DNA of 64,000 bases from Halobacterium hubeiense (lineage in GTDB: Archaea > Halobacteriota > Halobacteria > Halobacteriales > Halobacteriaceae), in assembly GCF_001488575.1 (NCBI RefSeq), contig NZ_LN831302.1, positions 1,178,001 through 1,242,000 of the forward strand, written 5' to 3'. The position numbers and the translations under genes are program-made. Shown here piece after piece: positions 8,417 to 16,964 of this stretch (the stretch's first letter is position 1; each line of letters begins with the position of its first letter). The notes beneath the pieces are model-generated. The model did no database searches. It was not told the origin of the DNA and saw only the letters and a program-made list of their open reading frames with translations.

Positions 8417-9324
8417 TACCAGGGATAGTCCGAAAAGTCAGGGTCGCGGCCCTCCATGAACGCCTCGCGTCCCTCTTCTGCTTCCTCGGTCATGTAGCCG
8501 AGGCGGGTGGCTTCGCCGGCGAACACCTGCTGGTCGACGAGGCCGTCGTCAGCCATGTTGAACGCGTACTTCAGCATCCGCATCGCGGTGGGGGACTTCG
8601 AGGCCATCTCGTCGGCCCACTCCAGGGCGACATCCTCTAAGTCCTCGTGGGGGACGACTTCGTTGACCATCCCCATGTCCTCGGCTTCCTCCGCGGAGTA
8701 CGTCTTCCCGCGGAAGAAGACCTCGCGGGCCTTCTTCTGGCCGACCTGCTTGGCGAGGTACGCCGACCCGAACCCGGCGTCGAAGGACGCGACGTCGGGG
8801 TCCGTCTGGAGGAACTTCGCGTGCTCGTCGCTGGCGAGGGTCATGTCGCAGACGACGTGCAGGGAGTGCCCGCCGCCGACCGCCCACCCGGGAACGACCG
8901 CGACCACGGGCTTGGGCATGAACCGAATCGCGCGCTGGACTTCCAGAATGTGGAGTCGTCCCGCCTTCGCCTTCTGGACCGTCTCGTCCTCCTCGGTGGC
9001 GGCTTCGTCCTCGCCGCGGTACTCGTAGCCGGACTCGCCCCGCACGGACTGGTCGCCGCCCGAGCAGAACGCCCAGCCGCCGTCCTTCGGGCTCGGGCCG
9101 TTCCCCGTGAGGAGCACACAGCCGATGTCAGTCTGGCGTTTCGCGTGGTCGAGCGCCTCGTGGAGCTCGTCCACGGTGCCCGGCCGGAACGCGTTCCGGA
9201 CCTCGGGGCGGTCGAACGCGATGCGGACCGCGTCGACGTCCACGCCGCGGTGGTAGGTGATGTCCTCGAAGTCGCAGTCCGCGACTTCCTCCCAGCGGTC
9301 GGGGTCGAAGATGTCCGAGACCAT
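8410..9324 (-). CDS. menB: 1,4-Dihydroxy-2-naphthoyl-CoA synthase (MenB)
   Basis: Crotonase-fold enzyme of 304 residues that performs the Dieckmann-type ring closure of o-succinylbenzoyl-CoA. The oxyanion-hole segments CSGGDQSVRG and GWAVGGGHSL are present. The active-site stretch QTDPDVASFDAGFGSAYLA has Asp175 where the E. coli bicarbonate-dependent enzyme has glycine, so this is the M. tuberculosis-like, bicarbonate-independent type. The start MVSDIFDPDRW is preferred over a 9-residue longer version rich in Arg and Pro. Confidence 0.95.
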   Translation of the reverse strand: MVSDIFDPDRWEEVADCDFEDITYHRGVDVDAVRIAFDRPEVRNAFRPGTVDELHEALDHAKRQTDIGCVLLTGNGPSPKDGGWAFCSGGDQSVRGESGYEYRGEDEAATEEDETVQKAKAGRLHILEVQRAIRFMPKPVVAVVPGWAVGGGHSLHVVCDMTLASDEHAKFLQTDPDVASFDAGFGSAYLAKQVGQKKAREVFFRGKTYSAEEAEDMGMVNEVVPHEDLEDVALEWADEMASKSPTAMRMLKYAFNMADDGLVDQQVFAGEATRLGYMTEEAEEGREAFMEGRDPDFSDYPWYY

Positions 9325-9360
9325 GCCCGAGAACGGGCGCGGGCGGCGCAAAAAGGTTCC

Positions 9361-9747
9361 CTACTCGGCGGCCTCGTTGGGTTCGGTGGGATGGTCAGAT
9401 TCGACGGGGTCGTCGACCACGCCTTCGGGGATGACCGACGGCGGGGACGCGTCGAAGGGGCCGTCCTCGTCGGTCACCCACAGCGTGAGGTAGACGACGC
9501 AGGCCGCGACGACTGCGGTCGGGAACTGGAGCGTGAACACGCCGTAGACGACGGTCGCGCCCATCGTCACGGCGGCGACAGTCTCGCGGTTCGTGCCGCC
9601 CGCGTACAGGAGGACGGCGACGACGGCGAAGCCGAGCGCGACGGCGAGGCCGACGACGATTTCGTTGGCGATAGCGCCGACGTACAGCAGCCCCAGCACG
9701 CCCGCGAGGGCGGCCAGAATCGCGAGCTGCGTCGTGGTGGAGGGCAT
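9361..9747 (-). CDS. Small four-helix membrane protein in the men cluster
   Basis: A 128-residue protein with four closely packed hydrophobic segments (about residues 8-95) and an acidic, proline-containing cytoplasmic tail ending EPNEAAE. It lies between menD and menB on the same strand, with 26- and 36-base gaps, so co-transcription is likely. No catalytic motif is visible. A role in menaquinone synthesis is suggested only by position. Confidence 0.75.
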   Translation of the reverse strand: MPSTTTQLAILAALAGVLGLLYVGAIANEIVVGLAVALGFAVVAVLLYAGGTNRETVAAVTMGATVVYGVFTLQFPTAVVAACVVYLTLWVTDEDGPFDASPPSVIPEGVVDDPVESDHPTEPNEAAE

Positions 9748-9773
9748 CGAACCGACGTGCCGGGGCGAGTCCC

Positions 9774-11531
9774 TTAGTCGTTGAGGTATCGCCCGACGGC
9801 GGTCGCGAGGCGCTCGCGCTCGCGGTGGCTGGCCTCGCTGTCCGTCCGTACTTCGACGACCTGCGTGCCCTCGCTCTCGACGGACTCCCGGTAGGCGTCC
9901 CGGAAGCCGTCCAGCGTCTCCACGCGCGCGAACTCGAAGCCGTAGACGTCGCCCGTGGGCTCGAAGTCCAGACCGTGGGGCGTCTTGAACTGGCTCGTGA
10001 ACGGCGGGTCGAACTCCTCGATGGGGAGCATGTGGAAGATGCCGCCGCCGTCGTTGTTCACGACGACGATAGTCGCGTCCACGTCACAGCGGTCGAGCGC
10101 GAGCAGGCCGTTGCCGTCGTGGTAGTACGCGAGGTCGCCCGTGAGCACGACCAGCGGGTCGTCGGTCGCGCTCCCCGCGCCCAGTCCCGTGGAGGTGATT
10201 CCGTCGATGCCCGACGCGCCGCGATTCCCGAGCACGGTCAACTCGGCGCTACGCGGCCGCGCGAACCGGTCGAGGTCGCGGACCGGCATGCTGTTCGACA
10301 CCATCACGGTCGCGGGGTCGGGGGCGTCGTCGGCGGCCGCGGCGACCACGTCGCCCTCCAGCAGCGCGTCGCGGTCGAAGGCGTCCACGCCCTCCCAGTA
10401 GTCGGCTTCCAGCTCCGCGACGCGGTCGGCCCAGTCGCCCGCTGGCCGGTCCACGCGGTCAGCGAGCGCGCGCGCCGTCTCCGTGGGGTCCGCGACCACG
10501 AGATCCGACGCCGTGAACGTGGCCTCGCGCCACCCGCCCGCGGGGTCGACGAGGAACTGGCGGGCGTCGCCGTCCCGGAGGTAGTTCCGCAGGGGCTTCG
10601 AGGTCGGCGACGCGCCGAACCGCACGACGACGTCCGGCTCCGGGAGCGGGGCGTCGTCCGCGGCGAGGAAGCCGTCGTAGCCGCCGACGACGCGGGAGTC
10701 GGTGACGTGCTGGCCGAACCGAATCCCCGAGAGCGGGTCCGCGAACACCGGGAAGCCGGTCGCGTCCGCCAGCGCCGCGGCGGCCTCTGCTGTCAGGCCG
10801 TGGGCGTCGTCCGGCCCGGCGACGACGAGCCCGCGGTCGGCCGATTCGACGGCATCTGCGAGCGCGTCCAGCGTCGCGTCGTCGGGCGCCGCGGGGTTCT
10901 GGTGGACGGAGACGAAGGGACCGTCCCGGCCCTCGGCTGCGAGCGAGTGGTCGTCTGCGAAGTCGTCAGGTACGTCGCCCGGCACCTCCACGGGCTCCAG
11001 CGGCTTCTTGAAGGGGACGTTGAGGTGGATGGGGCCGGGGTTCGCGCCGGTCGTCTCCCCGATTGCGCGGCCGACCGCGGTCCGCAGCGAGCGGAGCTTT
11101 CGGGCGTCGGCCTCGGGCTCGGGGAGTTCGCGGAAGTAGCGGACGGCGTCCCCGTAGAGTTTCGTCTGGTCGACGGTCTGGTTCGCCCCGGAGTCGCGGA
11201 GCTCCGGTGGCCGGTCAGCGGTGAGGACGAGCAGCGGGACGCGCGCCTGATTGGCCTCCATCACCGCGGGGTGGAAGTTCGCGGTCGCGGTGCCGGAGGT
11301 GGAGACGACGGGCGTCGGCTTCCCGGTACGCTTCGCGCGGCCGAGCGCGAAGAACGCCGCCGAGCGCTCGTCGAGGTGCGAGAACACGCGGACGTCGTCG
11401 TGTTCGGCGAGCGCGACGGTCAGCGGCGTCGAGCGGCTCCCCGGACAGACGCAGGCGGTGTCCACGCCCGCGCGGACGAGCTCCTCGACGACGGCGCGCG
11501 CCCACAGCGTGTTCCGGTTCGGCGCGCTCAT
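9774..11531 (-). CDS. menD: SEPHCHC synthase (MenD)
   Basis: Thiamine-diphosphate enzyme of 585 residues that joins isochorismate and 2-oxoglutarate. The N-terminal region NTLWARAVVEELVRAGV...CPGSRSTPL is typical of MenD, and the ThDP/Mg motif runs from TGDLAYYHDGNG to VVNNDGGGIF. The chosen ATG overlaps the menF stop (ATGA), giving translational coupling. The frame extends 17 codons further upstream, but only inside menF. Confidence 0.95.
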   Translation of the reverse strand: MSAPNRNTLWARAVVEELVRAGVDTACVCPGSRSTPLTVALAEHDDVRVFSHLDERSAAFFALGRAKRTGKPTPVVSTSGTATANFHPAVMEANQARVPLLVLTADRPPELRDSGANQTVDQTKLYGDAVRYFRELPEPEADARKLRSLRTAVGRAIGETTGANPGPIHLNVPFKKPLEPVEVPGDVPDDFADDHSLAAEGRDGPFVSVHQNPAAPDDATLDALADAVESADRGLVVAGPDDAHGLTAEAAAALADATGFPVFADPLSGIRFGQHVTDSRVVGGYDGFLAADDAPLPEPDVVVRFGASPTSKPLRNYLRDGDARQFLVDPAGGWREATFTASDLVVADPTETARALADRVDRPAGDWADRVAELEADYWEGVDAFDRDALLEGDVVAAAADDAPDPATVMVSNSMPVRDLDRFARPRSAELTVLGNRGASGIDGITSTGLGAGSATDDPLVVLTGDLAYYHDGNGLLALDRCDVDATIVVVNNDGGGIFHMLPIEEFDPPFTSQFKTPHGLDFEPTGDVYGFEFARVETLDGFRDAYRESVESEGTQVVEVRTDSEASHRERERLATAVGRYLND

Positions 11532-12856
11532 CGGCGGAGTTCGTCCAGAATCGGCTGGAACTTCAGCTGGACCTCGGCCCACTCCTCGTTGGGGTCGCTG
11601 TCCGCGACGATGCCGTTGCCCGCGAACATCGTCACCGTTCGGTCGCGGGCGACCGCCGACCGCAGGCCGACCGCGAACGTGCCGTCGCCGTCCCCGTCGA
11701 ACCAGCCGACCGGCGCCGCGTACCAGCCGCGGTCGAACGTCTCGGTCTCCCGAATCACGTCCAAGGCCGCGTCCGGGGGTAGCCCCCCGACAGCCGGTGT
11801 CGGATGCAGGGCCTCGGCGACATCGAGAACGTGCGTGTCCTTGCTCACGTCGGTGGTAATCGGCGTGTTCAGGTGCTGGATGTTCGAGAGCTTGCGGACG
11901 CTGCGCTCGCCCACCGAGACGTCGCCGAACGCGCCGAGCTGGGCGGCGATGGTGTCGGTGACGAGCCGCTGCTCGTGGCGAATCTTCTCGCTGTCGCGGA
12001 GCTGCGCCGCGAGTTCGGCGTCCTCCTCGGGCGTGTCGCCGCGCCCGACCGACCCGGCGAGCGCGACCGTCTGCACGCTGTCGTCATCGAGCGTCACGAG
12101 GCGCTCGGGGGTCGCGCCGAGGAACGCGGCGTCGCCGGTCGGCTCCACGAGGAACCGGAAACACGACGGGTACGACTGCCGGAGACGCTCCAGCAGGTCG
12201 CGGGGGTCGAGGTCGTCCGCGAGGTCCGCGCGCAGCGCGGTCGCAAGCACGACCTTCCGCAGGTCGCCGGCCTCGATGCGCTCGACGGCGCGCTCGACCT
12301 GCTCGCGCCACGCGGCCTCGTCGCTGGTGGTCGTCGTCGATTCGACGCCCGGCCGCGGGCCGCTGGGCTGCATCGCCGGCAGCGCCTCGATTTCCTCACG
12401 GGCGTCGGCGAGCGTGGCCTCGACGGCCTTTGGGTCGACGTCCTCGCCTGCTCGCGTGACCGTCAGCCACGTCTCGTCGCCCGCGCTCGCCAACTGGACT
12501 GCCGGCAGCACGAACTGCGCGGCCGGGAACCCCGACCACGTCCCTTCGGGGGCATGGTCGTCGCGGAACGCGAACCCGCCGAGTAGTCGGGGTCGTGCGA
12601 CCTCGGGGCCGTCGTGGTCCGTGTCGTCGAACAGCGCCGTCGCCCACTCGCGGACCGCCTCGAAGCGGTCGGCGCCCGAGGCCGTCACCGTCGCCGCGTC
12701 GCCGACCCCGGACAGTTCGAGGCCGTCCGGGTCCGCCCAGTGGATGCGGGGCGCGTCCCGGGCCGCCAGAAACGCCCGATAGGAGACGTCGGCTACCCGG
12801 CAGCTCCTGCTCACGACCGCCCCGCGGGCGGCCGCTTCGCCGGACAGAGAACTCAT
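11528..12856 (-). CDS. menF: Isochorismate synthase (MenF)
   Basis: Chorismate-binding enzyme of 442 residues, the first committed step from chorismate to menaquinone. Visible landmarks are LRKVVLATA (Lys201, the position of the water-activating lysine in EntC/MenF), FLGATPERLV with a metal-site glutamate, LAGSVGRGDTPEED and HLNTPITTDV. It is the first gene of the menF-menD-orf-menB block and overlaps menD by four bases. Confidence 0.93.
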   Translation of the reverse strand: MSSLSGEAAARGAVVSRSCRVADVSYRAFLAARDAPRIHWADPDGLELSGVGDAATVTASGADRFEAVREWATALFDDTDHDGPEVARPRLLGGFAFRDDHAPEGTWSGFPAAQFVLPAVQLASAGDETWLTVTRAGEDVDPKAVEATLADAREEIEALPAMQPSGPRPGVESTTTTSDEAAWREQVERAVERIEAGDLRKVVLATALRADLADDLDPRDLLERLRQSYPSCFRFLVEPTGDAAFLGATPERLVTLDDDSVQTVALAGSVGRGDTPEEDAELAAQLRDSEKIRHEQRLVTDTIAAQLGAFGDVSVGERSVRKLSNIQHLNTPITTDVSKDTHVLDVAEALHPTPAVGGLPPDAALDVIRETETFDRGWYAAPVGWFDGDGDGTFAVGLRSAVARDRTVTMFAGNGIVADSDPNEEWAEVQLKFQPILDELRR

Positions 12857-12912
12857 TGTCGGAGGTTCAGGACGCTGCGACTAATAGCCTGTTCCTTCGG
12901 CGCCGACGGCCG

Positions 12913-13509
12913 CTAGCTGTACCGGTCTTCCGCCCACGGGTCGGCGGTGTTCGAGTAGCCGCGCTTCTCCCAGTAGCCGCGCTCGGGCTCGGTGAGGAAC
13001 TCCACGCCGTCGACCCACTTCGCGCCCTTGTACGCGTACTTGTGCGGGGTGACGACGCGTAGCGGGCCGCCGTGCTCGCGGGGGAGGTCGTCGCCGTCGA
13101 ACTCCCACGTGAACAGGACCTCCTCGCGCATGCAATCCTCCAGTGGGAGGTTCGTCGTGTAGCCGTCCAGCGCGTGGAACATCACCGTCGTCACGTCGTC
13201 GTGGACGCCCGCCAGCTCCGTGAGGTGCGGGAACGTGACGCCCGTGAACTCGCAGTCGAGCTTCGACCAGCCGGTGACGCAGTGGAAGTCCTGTCGCTGC
13301 GTGACGCTCTCCAAGTCCCGGAACTCCTCGTAGGAGAAGGATAGCTCGTCGTCGACGGCGCCCGAGACAGTGAACGTCCAGTCGTCGCGGTCCCACTTCG
13401 GCGTCCCGCCCTTCGACAGCACGGGGAACTTCGACGTCTCGCGCTGGCCGGGCGGCAGCCGGTCGTCGCCGAACTCCTCGTAGAGGTCCGTGACGTCCAT
13501 GACACTCAT
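12913..13509 (-). CDS. Sulfite-oxidase-fold molybdopterin oxidoreductase
   Basis: A 198-residue molybdopterin-binding domain of the sulfite oxidase/MsrP superfamily. FHCVTGWSKLD holds the cysteine that would ligate molybdenum, and LRVVTPHKYAYKGAKWV is a typical cofactor-binding region. No Tat or Sec signal is visible, so it is probably cytoplasmic, unlike periplasmic MsrP. Substrate unknown. The start could be Met1 or Met4 (MDVTDLYEEFG). Confidence 0.87.
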   Translation of the reverse strand: MSVMDVTDLYEEFGDDRLPPGQRETSKFPVLSKGGTPKWDRDDWTFTVSGAVDDELSFSYEEFRDLESVTQRQDFHCVTGWSKLDCEFTGVTFPHLTELAGVHDDVTTVMFHALDGYTTNLPLEDCMREEVLFTWEFDGDDLPREHGGPLRVVTPHKYAYKGAKWVDGVEFLTEPERGYWEKRGYSNTADPWAEDRYS

Positions 13510-13667
13510 GGACCGCAGTAGGGGCCGCGCCCACGTATTCCTACCGACTCGGGGTCGCGTCGCCGGTTTCGAGAATCGAAGGCGTCGCGGGCTCAGCCCG
13601 GAAAACCCTCCCGAATCCGCCCCCCGTCAGGCTTAAGAACGGTGGCGGCGAAGCCCCGCCCAGAACG

Positions 13668-13886
13668 ATGCCCCAGATCGAAGTCAACATCCCGGACCAG
13701 ATAGAGATGCAGATTGCACAGCTCGTCGAACAGGGGGAGTTCGTCAGCCGCGAGGAGGCCGTCGAGCAGCTGCTGTCGTCGGGCATCCGCGCGTACAAGA
13801 CCAGCGGCCCCTCCGAAGAAGAGGAGGGCGCCGGCCTCGAGAGCGAGGGCGGCATGATGGGCCACGAGGACGAGTACGTCTTCTGA
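13668..13886 (+). CDS. Ribbon-helix-helix DNA-binding protein
   Basis: A 72-residue protein. Residues 1-45 (MPQIEVNIPDQIEMQIAQLV, then SREEAVEQLLSSGIRAY) form a CopG/Arc-type ribbon-helix-helix: an alternating beta strand, then two helices with the Gly-Ile turn. The tail is acidic and ends EDEYVF. It belongs to a conserved haloarchaeal family of small regulators and probably binds DNA as a dimer. Target unknown. Confidence 0.85.
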   Translation: MPQIEVNIPDQIEMQIAQLVEQGEFVSREEAVEQLLSSGIRAYKTSGPSEEEEGAGLESEGGMMGHEDEYVF

Positions 13887-13993
13887 ACGGACCGCGGGCG
13901 GCCGGCGCGCCCGCTCTCCACCGTCGCCGCGAGCGGCGTGGTACGGTATCGCAGACAACGCTTAAACGCCCGAATTTCCTACTGTAACCAAGC

Positions 13994-14272
13994 ATGCACA
14001 AGGACGAGCTCCTCGACCTCCACGAACAGATGGTGCAGATCAAAGACCAGTTCCTCGAGTTCGACAACGTCGACGACGACACCTTCCGGGCGTACGAGGA
14101 GCTAGAAGTCGAGCCCTCCCACGTCCACAAGTCCAAGAGCGAGCACAAGCACGCCGTCTTCCTGCTCGGGAACGCGCTCGCCGCGGCGATGAGCGAGGAC
14201 GAGTTCTCGAACGCCGGCCGACTCAGCAAGCGGATGCAGGAGCTGGCCGACGACGCGTCGAGCAAACTGTAA
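13994..14272 (+). CDS. UPF0058 family protein
   Basis: A 92-residue helical protein, MHKDELLDLHEQMVQIKDQF, followed by HVHKSKSEHKHAVFLLGNAL. The histidine-rich central segment (His-x-His...His-x-Lys-His) is the conserved core of the archaeal UPF0058 family, which has been described as possibly metal-binding. Molecular function is not established. TTAAACG at 13961-13967, about 27-33 bases upstream of the ATG, suits a near-leaderless promoter. Confidence 0.85.
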   Translation: MHKDELLDLHEQMVQIKDQFLEFDNVDDDTFRAYEELEVEPSHVHKSKSEHKHAVFLLGNALAAAMSEDEFSNAGRLSKRMQELADDASSKL

Positions 14273-14364
14273 CTGCTGTTCTCGCGGAGTCGTCGCCGTC
14301 AGACGCGTGCAGGCCGCTCGTCCGCCCGGAAAGTCTTATACGCGCTCCTTGCCTTCCAGTGGGT

Positions 14365-16413
14365 ATGCAGGCACACACGGTCGAGCGGGTGGAGTCCTGG
14401 GACTCCCGGCCGTTCTCGGGTGGGTTCCGCGAGCTACACGAGCTCGCGGACCGGGAGTTCTCGGGAGCGGTCGTCGCCGACGACACGTGGTTGTTCATGT
14501 TGAACGGCCGCGTCATCGGCGTCTTCGAGGGCGACGTTGAGGACTTCGGGGACGCCTCCGGGACGGTGTACGAGGCCCCACACCCCAGCGTCGCGCTGCT
14601 GTTCTCGATGCAGGAGCGCGGCGGCGAGACGCAGGCGAAGTACTACACGAACGACACGCCGCTGTCGGAGGCCGCCGACACCCTGAAGAACGCGAACTTC
14701 ACGGGCTACATCGAGCTCTCCGAGAACGTCCTCTCCGGGGACTACTACGTCGTCTACTACGGCGGCCGGTCGATGAGCGCGGCGTTCGTCGGCGCCAGCG
14801 AAGAGCTCGTCACCGGGGACGAGGCCTTCGACCTCGCGGACGACGAGGTCGGCGTCTACGAGGTCAAGGAGTCCCCCGTGAACGTCACCGAACTCCCCGA
14901 GCCGGAGGGCGAGCCGGCCGGCGCGGCGGGCGGCGCGCCGAGCGGCGACGACTCGGAGCCGGAACCGGAGGAGTCGGCGACCGACGACGAGCGACCCCGA
15001 ACCCAGTCGAGTGACGCGGAAAGCGAGACTGTCGGCGAGTCCGCGGCAGACCCGACCGCGGCTCGGAGTACCGAGTCACCGCCAGCCGACGACGGCGACG
15101 ACGCCGGTGCGACGCCAGCGGCGCGCGCGGACGAGACTGAGCCGGAGCCGACGGGAACGTCCGAGGACGCCAGCGCGGCGTCCGAGGAGCAGGCACGAGT
15201 GCGGTCGGCGGAGCCGGACGCGGGCGGCGACGAGCCGACCGACGCCGAGGTCGCGGCTGCGCGCGCCGGCAGCGAGCAGGGCGTCTTCGACCAGGAGGAG
15301 GCGTGGCGCAACGCCCGCTCGGTGCCCACTATCGACCCCGAGAAGAGCGAGTCCACCGACGGCGGCGCGACGCGTTCGAAGTCCGCGGAGAGCGCGAGCG
15401 CGGAGCGCGCCAAGCAGTCGCAGTCGTCTGCGAAGTCCGCGTCGAGCGGCGCCTCGAAGAGCACGGGCGGGAAGCGTTCGACGGTCGAGAAGCTCAAGCG
15501 CGCGGTCAAGCAGCGCGACGCGAAACTCGAGGAGGCCGCCGAGCGCATCGACAGCCTCGAATCCGAGCGCTCGGAGCTCCGCGAGCGCGTGGAGACGCTG
15601 GAGGCCGAGCGCGACGACTTGCAGGCGCGCGCTGACGACCTCGAAGCCCGACTGGAGGAGGCCGCCGCAGCCGGCGGCGAAGAAGCAGCGTCGGCGACCG
15701 ACCTCGCGCCCGCGGCGGCGCTGTCGGACACGAACCTCTTCGTGCGGTACGACTCGAAGGGCAAGCCGACGCTGGACGACCTCGGCCCCGACACCGACCT
15801 CGACGCCGTGAACCAGAACCTCCGCATCGACCACCACACGCAGTTCGAGGCGGCGGAGGCGACCGTCGACGGCGAGGACTACGAGTCGTTCCTCGAAGCG
15901 TCGGCGGCCTACCGGTTCGTCTCGTGGGCGATCCGGGAGCTTCCCTTCGAGATTCGAGACGCCGGCCACACGGACGGGCTCGCGGACATCTACGAGGCGC
16001 TGCCCGAGGTCGACCGCGCGGAACTGGACGGCACGGTCGCCGTCGATACCGAGGACGGCGCGACCTCGCGGACGTTCGACGTGGTGCTGCGCGACCGGAT
16101 GGGCGACCCGCTGGTCGTCGCGGAGCTGAACGCCGAGCGCGAGCCCGTCACTGGCGAGGAGATGGGCGCGCTCGTCGAAGACGCGACCGCGGTCCGCGAG
16201 GGCGCCGACGGACTCAGCGCGGCGATGTACGTCACCGCGTCGTTCTTCGAGCCCGCCGCACTCGAGACGGCGAGCGAGGAGACGGGCGGCGGCGGCTTCC
16301 TCAGCCGCAACGACAAGAAGAGCTTCGTGAAGCTGGGGCGGAAATCCGGCTACCACCTCTGTCTAATCGAGGACCGCAACGACGCGTTCCACTTGACCGT
16401 CCCAGAGCTGTAG
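14365..16413 (+). CDS. Large haloarchaeal protein: N-domain, acidic linker, coiled coil, C-domain
   Basis: About 682 residues in four parts. Residues 1-180 are globular (ESWDSRPFSGGFRELHEL, with repeated YYV/YYGG strands). Residues 185-340 are a low-complexity Glu/Asp/Ala/Ser linker. After a Ser/Lys patch, residues 375-445 form a heptad coiled coil (LKRAVKQRDAKLEEAAERID). Residues 460-682 form a second globular domain containing DVVLRDRMGDPLVVAELN, which loosely resembles the core strand of PD-(D/E)XK nucleases but lacks its lysine. I recognise a conserved haloarchaeal family, not a function. A GTG two codons upstream (14359) is an alternative start. Confidence 0.8.
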   Translation: MQAHTVERVESWDSRPFSGGFRELHELADREFSGAVVADDTWLFMLNGRVIGVFEGDVEDFGDASGTVYEAPHPSVALLFSMQERGGETQAKYYTNDTPLSEAADTLKNANFTGYIELSENVLSGDYYVVYYGGRSMSAAFVGASEELVTGDEAFDLADDEVGVYEVKESPVNVTELPEPEGEPAGAAGGAPSGDDSEPEPEESATDDERPRTQSSDAESETVGESAADPTAARSTESPPADDGDDAGATPAARADETEPEPTGTSEDASAASEEQARVRSAEPDAGGDEPTDAEVAAARAGSEQGVFDQEEAWRNARSVPTIDPEKSESTDGGATRSKSAESASAERAKQSQSSAKSASSGASKSTGGKRSTVEKLKRAVKQRDAKLEEAAERIDSLESERSELRERVETLEAERDDLQARADDLEARLEEAAAAGGEEAASATDLAPAAALSDTNLFVRYDSKGKPTLDDLGPDTDLDAVNQNLRIDHHTQFEAAEATVDGEDYESFLEASAAYRFVSWAIRELPFEIRDAGHTDGLADIYEALPEVDRAELDGTVAVDTEDGATSRTFDVVLRDRMGDPLVVAELNAEREPVTGEEMGALVEDATAVREGADGLSAAMYVTASFFEPAALETASEETGGGGFLSRNDKKSFVKLGRKSGYHLCLIEDRNDAFHLTVPEL

Positions 16414-16423
16414 ACGGGACGAG

Positions 16424-16726
16424 TTACTCGGCTTCGGCGGCGGCGTCGATTTTCATCGCTTCCATCTTGTCGACGAGGTCGTCGACTTTGCCGTCGAGAT
16501 CGTCGACGAACTCGCTGGTGCGTTCGGTCGTGATCGCTCCCTGCGAGGACGGCTCGATGAGGTTCTCCTCCTCGAGGACGCGCAGCGAGTACCGGACCTT
16601 GTGGTGGGGGTAGCCGGTCTCGTTGGACATCTTCACGATACCGATGGGTTCGTTCTCGATGACCATGCGGAGGACCTGCAGATGGCGCTCCAGCATATCG
16701 ACTTCCTTCTCAAGCCGGTCTATCAT
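16424..16726 (-). CDS. Winged-helix transcriptional regulator with C-terminal coiled coil
   Basis: A 100-residue protein. Residues 1-25 are helical (MIDRLEKEVDMLERHLQVL). Residues 25-70 form a winged helix with GIVKMSNETGYPHHKVRYSLRVLEEENLI, and residues 75-95 may form a dimerising helix. The start is set by TTTAAA at 16755-16760 on the minus strand, which predicts a transcript start within a few bases of this ATG; the longer open frame would begin upstream of the promoter. It is divergent from purA. Confidence 0.87.
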   Translation of the reverse strand: MIDRLEKEVDMLERHLQVLRMVIENEPIGIVKMSNETGYPHHKVRYSLRVLEEENLIEPSSQGAITTERTSEFVDDLDGKVDDLVDKMEAMKIDAAAEAE

Positions 16727-16754
16727 GGCATTTGTTAACTTGTCTTGGCGGGGG

Positions 16755-16760
16755 TTTAAA
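16755..16760 (-). promoter_or_regulatory. TATA box of the 16726 regulator
   Basis: TTTAAA, about 31 bases before the ATG of the winged-helix gene, implies a 5' leader of roughly five bases or none. GTTAAC palindromes at 16734-16739 and 16816-16821 flank the element and could be regulator contacts. Confidence 0.5.
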
Positions 16761-16964
16761 GGTTGTCGTAGGGCGCGGGCGAGAAAGCGACAGTATTTGT
16801 TTGCGATTGACAACAGTTAACGCTTGCGTCCGGCACTGTTAGCGCCCCGACAATGGTCGTACGTCCAACATTCCCGCAATTAGTTCGTTCTAGTATGCGC
16901 GCTCGTGCACACATCGGGCGGCGAGACCGTAACCGGTTTGACGACGCTGGTGGAAGCCACGGGT

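Noticed and set aside
8417-8640. C-terminal extension of the 7198 kinase antisense to menB
   Set aside because: Arginine-rich, follows a frameshift and overlaps a conserved enzyme; the alternative frame stops naturally at 8416.
9825-12782. 985-codon open frame opposite menD/menF
   Set aside because: Shadow of two well-supported men genes; composition lacks the acidic bias of real haloarchaeal proteins.
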